Shown here piece after piece: positions 1 to 9,971 of a stretch of DNA of 64,000 nucleotides. The stretch is from positions 4,574,084-4,638,083 of the forward strand of contig NC_087072.1 of the NCBI RefSeq assembly GCF_026151205.1, read 5' to 3'. Origin of the DNA: Bolinopsis microptera (Eukaryota; Ctenophora; Tentaculata; Lobata; Bolinopsidae). Every line of letters begins with the position of its first letter. Within the stretch, counting starts at the first letter, position 1. A model generated the notes under the pieces. It worked only from the letters and a program-made list of their open reading frames with translations. It was not told where the DNA came from and made no database searches. A program made the position numbers and the translations under genes.

Positions 1-63
1 TCTAGAGAGCTTATGTAGTTATGTAGTCTCAAATTAAACCGGTTTGGGCAGCTGGTCACTTAC

Positions 64-2227
64 TCTAACATCCCTGATGGAGTAGCTGTATCCACCGCAC
101 TCCACTAGTCCGTCCACGGAAAGTGGGGTCGCTTCGCGCAGCTTGCTGGCTATAAACAGGGACGTCGCTCCGAGCACTTGCAGCTCCTCTGTGGGCCTCT
201 CGACCTGAAGTCGTGGTATATATAAACTCACATCACTTCTATATTTAGGATGTAATAACCCTAAATAGCGGACAACATGGAAAATATTAAAAAGTTGAGG
301 CCGGGGCAGCTAGCCGGTCGAGCTAGTGCGGTGTGGGTTAAGGAATTTACACACGAATCAGACATCTCGTGTAGTCGAACGAGAGGGAGAGAGCTAGTGT
401 TGGGCAGGAAAACTTGAACAGGTTACCACAGATCCACGGCCCCCGGAAAATTCAATTAATTCTTATTAAGCTCTCAGTTAGAATCTGATGATCGGGTAAT
501 TTTGCGATCAAGTATGATGTAATGTTTACTTTTCGCAAAGAATATACTCTACACACCGCTGAATAAATATATATAAAATTTGAAATCCAATTCTGGATAA
601 TGATCGCAGTTCAGGATTGATTAATGGGAAAAGAATGAGAGGGCGTACTAAATTGCTGGGTCCCCATATCGCCCACATTCATTCCTCATTGTTCTCCGGA
701 ACGGAAACTTCCCAGCACCAAATTTCATCCGGTATAAATTTACCTTTTGGAGGGATAGATATCTATCGAGTAAGTTCACAGCGTGGGGCAGGACACCGTC
801 TTCACAAATATCTGATATCTGGAAAAATTAGAGTTAGACCAGACTAATAATATCATAATTAATTCACGTAATGTATCGTGAGATGAAATCTTGGTCCATA
901 TATACGATACATCTACATGATACCCATATAAAAATGTCATGTAGCATTAGAAATTCATTAGGGATTTCGGGATAATTGGAGTGATTGCTTGCTGCGAGGA
1001 ATGTGGCCTGTTCATGTTCAGCAAGGGAGGACAGAAGTCTGTTATTTGATCTAGCCGAGAGTAAATTGTAAAGTAACACTTGGTGCATACCAAATCTACA
1101 TTTCACCACCACTTCACGAGGGTGTGAAGAGTGGAGATAAAATCAGCAATCTTGGGAAAAGGGGGACACTTTCATCGGTGTCGACGGATTGCACAACTAC
1201 CAATTATTATTAGGATAGTATTTTGAATAGGTTGAAGCCAGACCAGTGCTTTTGGGCCTCTTCTCACGAGTGACAAGTCATCGATAACAGTAGTTTCCGT
1301 GATCGAACATGGTGCTACCGATCACGGATGATAAACAGTTCGCATGCTTCGAACAAGAGTGCATAATAGAAAGTAACGTGGTGACCACAACTTTTCCCAC
1401 CGACAGAAGACAAACATCCGAGTTCCAGACAACAAACGATGTTGTACTTCGAATAGCCGGGAGATCAGAGATGACGTGTCTAGTTGCTACACACAAATTA
1501 TTGCACGTGTGGAAATCGTTGCGCGATAATTCTGCGCGGAGATAGAATTCAACGATTACACGTACGCTTCATGCCCGATTCAAAAGTCTTTACCAAGCAA
1601 AGAATTCGAGCCATTCCTCCGATCGTTATGCCATATGCCTTCATTTGTCGAACACAAGGTCAGAAGTGACATTACATAGATATCAATATTTACACCGTGA
1701 CTGAGTAGCAGTTACTTAGAACCAAAGCACCGAGGCACGAAGATCGGTCGTTAAGAAATCACTTGTATGCGACTTATTTTAAGACTTAACCATCGACTGA
1801 TAGAAAACCACTATTTTGATATTTAGAAATCGTAAGACTTTAAAGGCAGTCAATATTTATCAACTTCAAAGAATCGACAGGAAATCAGTTTAAAAGCGGC
1901 CAAACTTTAATGGGAAGATGGTGCAAACCGAAACATCCGATAGAGTGATTCAACGTCAGATAGAAAAGTAAGCTCTTTTTGTTATTTGAAAGCAGATTTC
2001 GATAACAAAAATGCACTTACTCCAAACATCCATTCAGTTAGTTGACTTCTCATAGACTCTGTAAAACCATTCTCTTGTTTCGTTTCCAAGTACTTTGGGT
2101 CTGATCGGTAAAAAGTACTGACTCTCAACAAGTTATTTAAGGTCTTATCGTCATCAATATTGCATCCATCGGGTGATGCACGTCGAGGTTCATAAAAACC
2201 ATTTAAACTAGATTCATAGCAAAACAT
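64..2227 (-). CDS. D-type cyclin, N-terminal half (3 exons; continues past position 1)
   Basis: Three phase-0 exons join without a break: 2227-2021 (69 codons), 818-744 (25 codons) and 204-64 (47 codons). Donors are GTAAGT, GTAAAT and GTAAGT; acceptors are TTTTCCAG and GACTTCAG. Exon 1 begins MFCYESS and carries the D-cyclin stretch EPRRASPDGCNIDDDKTL followed by TEWMFG. Exon 2 carries the cyclin-box helix VNLLDRYLSL. Exon 3 carries LQVLGATSLFIASKLRE and a TPLSVDGLV segment. D-type cyclins bind CDK4/6 and drive G1 by phosphorylating RB. Residues 1-5, MFCYE, sit where the family has its RB-binding LxCxE motif, with the initiator Met replacing Leu. The rest of the cyclin box and the C-terminus lie off the left edge. 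The start at 2227 is the first in-frame ATG. An acceptor-like CAG ends at 2245. Closest family is cyclin D; the subtype is unresolved. Confidence 0.86.
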
Positions 2228-2606
2228 TCGTCGTCGGTTAGATCCTGTACTCAACCTAGTTATACAAGTCTAAACAACATCTGCCAAATTTGTCACGCGT
2301 GAGGCAAGGCTTTTATACTCTTGATTGGCGCTCGATTCGTATCCAATATCACGCGCGCGCACACGCAATTATGTACGTACTTAATATTTTCAAATACAAA
2401 GTCATCTCATAATAAGCCATTTATTAGGCTTATCAGGTACTTGGTCATAGATCGAATTGTTATTATTTTGTGGAAACTGTTTGAGTAATCTCCAATCTCA
2501 TTGGTTTAGCAAAATATAATACATATTATTATATAAGCAGTAAGGTCCGTGAATAATAAAGTTCGGTAATTATTTCCATTAATTTTAGTGTGCGTGTCTC
2601 TACATC
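2228..2606. other. AT-rich spacer upstream of the cyclin gene
   Basis: No coding signal was seen. Positions 2598-2606 form the left copy of the 9-bp target duplication CTCTACATC belonging to the element at 2607-3040. Confidence 0.6.
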
Positions 2607-3040
2607 CGCTCCTACTAAATCGCTCGCCCAAATTTTAAGAAAATTCTTGTGAAAAGGCCCTTTGGGCATGAAAGTGATCTAAATCGGTGTATTCTTGGAC
2701 GCTGATTCCGAATCACCATCCATGACGTAGGGTAAAAATGCTTACTTGGAGAGTTATGGGCAAAAAACCGTTTTGTTGATACATGTTTCGTATCGCGCGA
2801 AAAGTGGCATGCAACGTATGTCAACCGTTTTGCGGTCACGTGACAGGCTAGTAAAATACGAATTCGATTGTTTAGGGCTCGGGTACGGGTTAGGGTTGTA
2901 GTAAGGGTTATGGTTAGCTTCGGAGTTATGGTTAGGGTTAGGGTTGGGATTAGGGTTTATGTAAAACCGTTTTGTACGGCTGCAAAACCATAAAAACCAA
3001 AGTCACGTGAAATTTTTGGGCGAGCAAATTAATAAAAGCG
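2607..3040 (+). mobile_element. Mutator-like MITE with degenerate TTAGGG core, copy A
   Basis: The element is bounded by a perfect 9-bp direct repeat, CTCTACATC, at 2598-2606 and 3041-3049. Its ends are inverted, sharing GCTCGCCCAAA about 15 bp in (left CGCTCCTACTAAATCGCTCG; right end similar on the other strand). It lies in inverse orientation to copy B at 3734-4108. The interior at about 2884-2960 is a run of imperfect TTAGGG units. It carries a 49-bp insertion (2776-2824) that copy B lacks. There is no transposase ORF, so it is non-autonomous. A 9-bp duplication suggests the Mutator superfamily; this is inference. Confidence 0.85.
2776..2824. mobile_element. 49-bp mini-element with 8-bp TSD nested in MITE copy A
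   Basis: A perfect duplication, CCGTTTTG, sits at 2768-2775 and 2825-2832. The sister MITE (copy B) has an empty site here. The ends are TTGATACATG and, on the other strand, TTGACATACG. It is an internally deleted relative of the 102-bp copy at 5409-5510. The 8-bp duplication is hAT-like. Confidence 0.88.
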
Positions 3041-3733
3041 CTCTACATCATGTGTCTCTACATCATAATATGCGTAAATATGTGTGTAGCCTATTACTAT
3101 ATTAGCTTATTAGTATACTTATAGGACAAATATAATCACTCCTCTGTCCTCACTCTGCACTCACATTCTAGAGCTCAGAAAAATAGTAAACCATCAAAAA
3201 TGCAAAAATGTTCACAATTTTTTGAAATTTTTGAGCGGTCTTGTAGCGCGATGCGTTACTGTGCCGCGCCGCGCACTCAATAATGCTTCTCACAGATCGG
3301 CGAGATGCGCTACTGTGCCGCGCCGAGCTGCCATGCACATGAATTGACATCGTCAATTAAGAGCGGTCATGAGCGTGAATAATTACAACTTATGTTTGTG
3401 AATAATTTGGTCCGCGTGAAAAAGTTGTCCGTGATAATTATGCATAGCCGATAAACTATATGGTATATATTTGTTAATTGTTCATGTCCATTGTTAATGG
3501 ACATGAACACTACAAGTATAATTGATAGTTTTGAAGGACGTCGTCGCTTCGACATTCGTTGACGGATGTAACTCGTCTAAATTTCTTCGAAGTAGCGCGC
3601 GCCGCTTTCTTCTCGAAATATTAGGCCCGATGGCAAGTGGCCCGATGCAGCAAGTGCTACGAAGTAGCGCGCGCCGGGCCAAATCATTAACAATGGTTTA
3701 CGACACTCGACGCGCGCACTATCAGGCTTGACG
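3041..3733. other. Spacer between the two inverted MITEs, with palindromes
   Basis: A perfect 13-bp inverted repeat with a 3-nt loop occupies 3480-3508 (arms begin GTTCATGTCCATT). A GC-rich motif, CTGTGCCGCGCCG, is repeated near 3258 and 3313. Another, GAAGTAGCGCGCGCCG, is repeated near 3588 and 3660. Short ORFs here look fortuitous. Confidence 0.6.
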
Positions 3734-4108
3734 GGCTCTTACTAATTCGCTCGCCCAAAAATTTCACGTGACTTTGGTTTTTATGGTTTTGCAGCCGTAC
3801 AAAACGGTTTTACATAAACCCTAATCCCAACCCTAACCCTAACCATAACCCCAAAGCTAACCATAACCCTTACCACAACCCTAACCCTAACCCGGGCCCT
3901 AAACAATCGAATTCGTATTTGACTAGCCTGTCACGTGACCAAAACGGTTTTTTGCTCATAACTCTCCAGGGAAGCATTTTAACCCTACGTCATGGGGGGT
4001 GATTCGGAATCAGCGTTCAAAAATACACCGATTGAGATCACATTCATGCCTAAAGGGCCTTTTCACAAGAATTTTCTTAAAATTTGGGCGAGCGATTTAG
4101 TAGGAGCG
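3734..4108 (-). mobile_element. Mutator-like MITE with degenerate TTAGGG core, copy B
   Basis: A perfect 9-bp duplication, GGCTTGACG, flanks the element (3725-3733 and 4109-4117), so this is an insertion independent of copy A and in the opposite orientation. It is 375 bp with the same CTCGCCCAAA termini. Its core (about 3818-3900) reads as CCCTAA-like units, the complement of copy A's TTAGGG. It has no insertion at the CCGTTTTG site. Confidence 0.87.
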
Positions 4109-4131
4109 GGCTTGACGACATCGTTCTATTA

Positions 4132-4988
4132 GTAGAGGCTCTTACGGGCAAAAAGACGTGTTTTCTGCTACGAGTTTAGAGACCTAACCGCTAATTGGAC
4201 ACAATAGTATGATGTCTAAGGATCGATAATATGTTAAGAAGTATAAATTTGGCCTTATTAGTCACGTGCTATACCAATGCGCGTTTTAAACTTTGACAGT
4301 CTATTACTCTAAGGCAAATAAAGTAATTATATCCATATTTTGTCAGCAATAAGATCACATTATTTTCTATTTAGTGTGAAAATATGAGCTAGAACGGACA
4401 TAATCTCGCTGAGTTATAGCTGTTTGAAATTTATGATGAACGCGCGGGTGCCAATTGATAACAACTAAATGCTTTTGCGCGTAGTGCGCGTCGAAAATTT
4501 GGCAAAAACGCTTGCGGAGTGACAATATTCAAACTTCGATTAAGTATATGAAGTGGGTACTTCTCGGAAAGGAAAAATTTAGGCAAACACGATGTGACTA
4601 TTTTTGGGTTGATTTAATACAACTGCAAAAAATTATTCAAACTTAAAGCAAAAAAGTCAAAATTTTTACCACTTTTTTGGATTTTTACCTCAGAACAAAT
4701 AGAGGGATTTGTTTTATTTTTATACAATCTTGTGCGGCTGTCTTTTAGCTATCTTTATGCAAATTTTGCCGACATGCCAACAAAATTAACTTGCTCAAAA
4801 TATCAAAAAACATGGTTTTTTGGCCTATTTTTGGCCCAAAAATCGGTTTTTTGCGATTTTACCCCAGAACAATCAGTCCAATCATCTTGAAACCACTTTC
4901 AATCGATTCTACGGTCAAAAATACGTCTAGTAAGGTGTATCTGGGGTCCCTAACGTATCGAGCAGACAATGCCCGTAAGAGCCTCTAC
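4132..4988. mobile_element. 857-bp TA-target MITE with perfect 19-bp TIRs
   Basis: Inverted termini GTAGAGGCTCTTACGGGCA occupy 4132-4150 and, on the other strand, 4970-4988, with no mismatch. A TA dinucleotide lies at each outer edge (4130-4131, 4989-4990), as expected for Tc1/mariner-type insertion. The interior is AT-rich and non-coding. The 81-codon ORF spanning the right end is chance. Confidence 0.85.
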
Positions 4989-4990
4989 TA

Positions 4991-5408
4991 TATTCATCCA
5001 ATCCTTGCAGAGCTACGATATGATAATCATGGTTGATTGTCAATCCTTCACAGCTCGTAGAGGCCCAGTACAGCAGCTGTGGTAATGATCATTTGTCATA
5101 CGTTGTTTGACCCGCCGCGCACGAGTGCGCGGCTCCCCTGTATCGTAGAAACTATACCACCACGTGATATGTGATACAATGCATCATTACGATCTGGCGA
5201 GAAACATTATTTGAAATTGATGCGCGGCTCAGTGCACAGTGGCGAGTACAGACAACAGAGTTCACTAAACCTAACCATGTGCCTTCGCGTACTATGTGCT
5301 AGTACTACGTCACATGCACGTGACGCGCTTGTTATGTTAGCAGTTAGACTTAGACTTAGAGCAGAGTACTGCATATAATAGTGGAATTGGAACATGGAAG
5401 GATTAGCA
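4991..5408. other. Unassigned spacer
   Basis: No gene was recognised. The last 8 bp (5401-5408, GATTAGCA) form the left target duplication of the next element. Confidence 0.5.
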
Positions 5409-5510
5409 TTGATACATGTTTCGTATCCCAATATCAGAGATAAAATATATATTTTCCGCCTTCGGCGGCGCGCGCTTCGCGCGCGAAAAGTGGCATGCAA
5501 CGTATGTCAA
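5409..5510. mobile_element. 102-bp mini-element with 8-bp TSD (full-length form)
   Basis: GATTAGCA is duplicated at 5401-5408 and 5511-5518. The ends match the 49-bp copy at 2776-2824. The interior holds two adjacent GC-rich hairpins, CCGCC-TTC-GGCGG and CGCGCG-CTT-CGCGCG, which the short copy has lost. Both copies have 8-bp duplications, the hAT hallmark. There is no coding capacity. Confidence 0.88.
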
Positions 5511-5518
5511 GATTAGCA

Positions 5519-6720
5519 TTGTCAATAAACTTATAATGATGCTTAAATTATTCCATCTAAATTACAATTATATATTATATATGTACTAGGGCTATACTAT
5601 TATATATGAACTATATAGTATAGGGCTTGAATTGTGAATTTTCACCAATAATAGAGTTGTTGTTAATTCATTTTGATATCAATCTTTTCTTTATCAATTA
5701 TTTATCAGTATAAGTACTGATGAAAGGAAATTATAATAATAAATACTCTACCAAGGTTATAGAGATTTTATTGGAAGTTTGACACTTTTTTGCAATTCGT
5801 TGTTGGTTGTCTGATCACGGTAAATATTGATCACGATCACCACATTGCACATTGACAAACTATTTAATATATTAGCGCACACACCGCAGTAATTTTTTCG
5901 TCTCAGTTCACACGACCTACATTTTTGTAGGTCTTCTTTGCAGCACGTGGGAATAAGTGGTCACGTACTTGTTTACTCATTTACTGCATACTGGTCAAAA
6001 TTATAAATTTTTCAGAAGATCTCTATGCTCTATAAAGTCTCTCCATTCATCAAAAAGAATTCAAAAGCAAAAGTTAGACTTAATTTTTAGAATTCCTTTT
6101 GCTACAAAGAGCATCTGAGCTTAGGTCACATAGGATGTACTGTTATGTAAGACGAACGACAATGTTTGATGTTATTTAAGTTAAAGGAATCTCCGTAAAA
6201 TTAAGTTTATCTTCACAGGAGTAGAATTTTTCAAATTCCTCATTCGCCGGAAGATCTAGGTTACGTCACATAAAACAAAAAAGAACTGTGGTCGACATTA
6301 TTCATGTTACTGAAAGGAAGCCTATTATATACCTTATCTGACCAGACATTAAAATTAAATGAACGGACATAATTATGAACGGACATTTAAATGAACGCTC
6401 GAAGGCATTCAAGATTCAAAACAGTCAAAAATCCAGGTTTTGTCATCTTTTTAAAAATTTTAGCAGATAATTTGTAAATTAATTTGTCAAACAATGAGCA
6501 AGAAAGGCAGTCGTAAATGGTAAAGCAGTAAAAGATGTCAAAAAATCTGTAGATCAGTGTCTATTGTTCTTAAAGTCCCACTTTTGGTATCTCAGGAATT
6601 TGTCAGCTTATTGTTTGGGGCGAAGAGCTTTGCTTTGGTGGGATTCATAACCAACGTCTGATCAAATTCTGCTTTCCGGGCAAAATTTGGCTCCAAAGAA
6701 AGTGTAATAAAACATTAATC
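5519..6720. other. AT-rich intergenic DNA with a degenerate TIR block
   Basis: No gene was seen. The block at about 6331-6405 resembles the ends of the 6900-7476 element (TATACCTTATC start, repeated GAACGGACAT motifs). It is probably a truncated copy. Confidence 0.5.
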
Positions 6721-6882
6721 ACATGCCTTCTCGTGCGATATCAACATTTTCAAAACTCGGCAAGCCTCGTGTTTGGAAATATCGATATTATAACCCTCGG
6801 CAAGCCTCGGGAAATATCGAAACTTTCGATAACTCGGCAAGCCTCGTGGGCGAAAGTTTTGATATCGCATGAGAAGGCATGT
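6721..6882. repeat. 162-bp foldback element
   Basis: The arms start ACATGCCTTCTC and run 24 bp into each end with one mismatch. The interior carries three copies of CTCGGCAAGCCTCG. It would fold into one long hairpin. No clear target duplication was seen. Confidence 0.8.
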
Positions 6883-6899
6883 GCAATGTGATAAATGTA

Positions 6900-7476
6900 T
6901 ACCTTATCGGACCTTATTTGAAAATGTCAAAATATCTATGATTATTGATTATGAAAGTTGTGTAAAAACAACTGATACGAAATATGACAAGATTTTATGA
7001 TCATATCACAGGTCATTTTCCTCAAATGGGTTATCGTGTATTAAATATTCCATGCTTAAAAAAGCATCATATCAGTAATACCAGTAATAATTTATTTGAC
7101 CACCTCGGTCCTGCATATCAGTGTAAACTTTTACAAGATGTAGAGCTAAACAATAACTCCGAAGCCGAAGATCAAGAAAGTGATCATGCCATAATGTGAT
7201 ACTTAGAATATTTAAATTGTATAATAACTCGTTTTTTATTGATCCAATGATATAGTTTAGTCCGAATCCGATGATAGAAAGTACGATTGACTGAAATTAA
7301 AAAGTTGTCAGATCCTAAACATGAGTTCGCAATGGAATAAATTTGAAAAAAAATCCCAACAGACTTCAACTTGAACGGACCTTAAACGGACTAACTTAAA
7401 TTGAACGGACATTAAGATGAACGCTAGGACCTCCAGGGTTCAATTAATGTCCGTTCAAATAAGGTCCGATAAGGTA
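6900..7476. mobile_element. 577-bp TA-target MITE with perfect 23-bp TIRs
   Basis: The termini begin TACCTTATCGGACC and are identical over 23 bp (6900-6922 and the complement of 7454-7476). TA is present on both outer sides. Internal GAACGGACATTAA motifs recur near the right end. The 71-codon ORF at 6984-7199 shows no family likeness. Confidence 0.84.
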
Positions 7477-7509
7477 TATACAGTAGCCTTATTATTTATA
7501 TACACAGTA

Positions 7510-7760
7510 GACAATTCCACTGAATCACTCGCCAGGGATTTGAAAATATTTCACAAAAGGGCCTATAGGGTATAAAAGTAGCTCCATTCGATGTATGTGT
7601 ATACCGATACGATATGAATCAACCCCATGGCATGTAGGATTAAAACAAAGAGTTATGGGCAAAAATCTGTTTTGGTCACGTGACAGACAAGTAAAGTACG
7701 GATTCGATCGTTTGCACTTAGCGTCAGTGTTTGAGCTTAATATTAGGGTTTTGCCAGTAC
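7510..7760 (+). mobile_element. Truncated, diverged third copy of the TTAGGG-bearing MITE
   Basis: It starts near CTGAATCACTCGCCAGGG and follows copy A in order: AAAAGGGCC, GAGTTATGGGCAAAAA, GGTCACGTGACAGAC, TTCGATCGTTT and a vestige TATTAGGGTTTT. It then stops just before a 27-nt G run. The right terminus is missing. Confidence 0.7.
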
Positions 7761-7761
7761 T

Positions 7762-7788
7762 GGGGGGGGGGGGGGGGGGGGGGGGGGG
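7762..7788 (+). repeat. 27-nt poly-G run
   Basis: This is an uninterrupted G homopolymer between the truncated MITE and the foldback repeat. Its length in the assembly is unreliable. Confidence 0.8.
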
Positions 7789-7789
7789 C

Positions 7790-8815
7790 CAATGGCATAA
7801 AATGGCATAAAATGGAGACTTTTTCTATGGAGAAAATGGAAAAACCCATGAGTAATTCTCCATTTTCACCATTTTATGCCATGAATTTTGTCTTCGAAAT
7901 TTCATCTTTAACACCATTTAACACCTAAATTGGACATCCTAACATGTTTATTTACGCTTACTAGGGGCGTAACAACCTTATGAAAGCTCATAGTAGGCTA
8001 CTAGATGCTTATACTAGGTTAGTAGAGGCACACTTCAGGCAAACTCATAATTACTCAAGCCTAGTGTAAAGTTATTTCTACAGGCTACAGCAGGAGTGAG
8101 TAATAGGGGAGAGTAATAGGCACTGAGAAGTGAGACCTACATCCTCGAAAGTCGAAACAAGCTCGCACTGCAAAGGGGAGGCCTGCCTTCCGAGATCGCA
8201 TTACCAGGGGGAAGCCTCGAGTCCAAATTTGTGTATCGAGGGGTAATTTTCTAAGTCAAAATTTTTCAAAGTTTTTCTGAAAAACACTTTTCTCCACGTT
8301 TCATGCTACCTTGTTCATTATAAGCCGAAAATATTTTTTCGGTCAAAATGTTTCAAATTTTTTCTGAAAACCGCTTTTCTCCACGTTTCATGCTACCCTG
8401 TTCATTATTTGCCGAAAATATTTTATCGGTTTTTCGAAGTCCACACCTTCCCCTCGATACACAATTTTGGACTCGAGGTAATGCGATCTCGGAAGGCAGG
8501 CCTCCCCTTTGCAACACGAGCTCGGAATCGGGAGCTCTCGATACGGGAGGTACGTATCGAAAATGACTCGGACCGAACATTTTCTAAGTCAACATTTTCA
8601 AAGTTTTTCTGAAAACCACTTTTCTCCATGTTTCATGATACCCTGTTCATTATTGGCCGAAAATATCTTTTTTTAAAATAATTTTTCTCGAAATTCTAAA
8701 TTTTTCAGGTTTTCAATGGCATAAAATGGCATAAAATGGAGACTATTTCTATGGAGAAAATGGAAAAACCTATGAGTAATTCTCCATTTTCTCCATTTAT
8801 GCCATTGTGTCTTTC
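7790..8815. repeat. About 1-kb palindromic composite repeat
   Basis: The outer ends are inverted (CAATGGCATAAA at about 7790; TTTATGCCATTG at about 8803-8814). The same block of about 100 bp beginning CAATGGCATAAAATGG occurs at 7790 and 8716. Each copy is itself a hairpin (AATGGCATAAAATGG against CCATTTTATGCCAT). Inside lie larger inverted arms at about 8170-8241 and 8449-8514 (GCCTGCCTTCCGAGATCGC). Three direct repeats of about 90 bp, containing TTTTCTGAAAAC and TTTCATG, start near 8253, 8342 and 8584. No ORF has recognisable content. Confidence 0.75.
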
Positions 8816-9971
8816 ACACCACCTGGGTGAGACCCAAATTATTTATTCATTGGCCAATTTTGAATTTCTTCCTACTGGTGATAGGGCCAATTACAAGCAT
8901 TCGACCCAGCTAAAGAAGTTTCAATAGTATAGCCTTAACGGTTTTCACGGAAAGTAGTGGTATCAGTCAAATGGCAACAGATAGATATAATTATCATCTC
9001 ACTACACTTAATATATAGTAAGATGTTAAGTTAACTTAAGATTAATCAGACCTCCTGGAAATTAAAAATTTACCGTTTAGTTAGACGAACAGTTATTTTA
9101 ATGTCACAATAGAGTCACGTGATGGTGTCATGAATGAACGCTTTACACACGATAGGAAAGAATAACAGCGCTTATATCTCTCATTTTCATGTGGAATATG
9201 GTACATACGGCGAAAGCCGGGGAGCTTATAACTTGTTAGTTGTCCGGTCCTGACATTTCTGACATAGTCTTGGGAGAAACAGTTATGGCCAAAATAACTG
9301 AAAGTCACAACTAACAATCAACGTTTGACGTTATACACTTGCATTGAAGTCGAGATTCAATTTTTTAGGATCGGCTGGTGCCTGGTTACTAAAATTCGGA
9401 TTCGGCAGACTTCTAAACGAGGAAAAGTTAGCGCCTTTACTACTGGTGTCTGTAATGTAAAGTAAATAAAGTGCACTATGTTCTTGTTTGATGAAATAGA
9501 TTCTAGAAATGGATATGCAACATTCACATCATTATTAATTGTTGGCTTAAAACATCATAACTCGATGAAACATTACATCGTGTAGCACGTTCCAATATTC
9601 ATCAAGTTCAACTTGTGAAACATAAGTAAGTACAATTCAAATAAATATTATAAAGTACATATTAATTTAAAAGAGGAAATAAAAACCAAATAAAAAATTT
9701 AAAATTCATTTGATTTCTCTGGTCATAGAGCACAATAGGTTAAAAATGGACCACCATTTACTGAAAAAAAGAGTACAGCTCGGTTAGAACCCAAAAACAA
9801 CATTTCTACCTTCATAAAACTGTTTGAGGTTATCGCAAACACATGATTGTCATTATGATATCCAACGTTCGTGTCGTTTTATTTCGATTGATACATTATT
9901 CTTTCAGGAGTACAGGAACACAAAGACATCTTCTGTAGGCTAGAATGTGATGAACTCTAAAAGCAGAGTTT
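8816..9971. other. Intergenic DNA including the MCM4 3' UTR
   Basis: No gene was seen. On the minus strand an AATAAA sits at 9883-9878, about 90 nt beyond the MCM4 stop, a reasonable cleavage signal. Confidence 0.55.
9878..9883 (-). terminator. Candidate MCM4 polyadenylation signal
   Basis: The minus strand reads AATAAA 89-94 nt downstream of the MCM4 stop codon (9974-9972). Confidence 0.5.

Noticed and set aside
617..1545. Short ORFs between the cyclin exons (617-847, 1309-1545 and others)
   Set aside because: No family likeness, and they overlap introns. The true exon in this stretch is 818-744 on the minus strand.
2884..2960. TTAGGG-like runs read as a telomere or chromosome-fusion scar
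   Set aside because: They lie inside transposons with exact 9-bp target duplications and recur at the same internal position.
6984..7199. 71-codon ORF as a gene
   Set aside because: It lies wholly within a TA-flanked MITE and shows no recognisable content.
7762..7788. Poly-G run as a functional G-quadruplex element
   Set aside because: Possible chemically, but homopolymer length is unreliable and it sits at a repeat junction.
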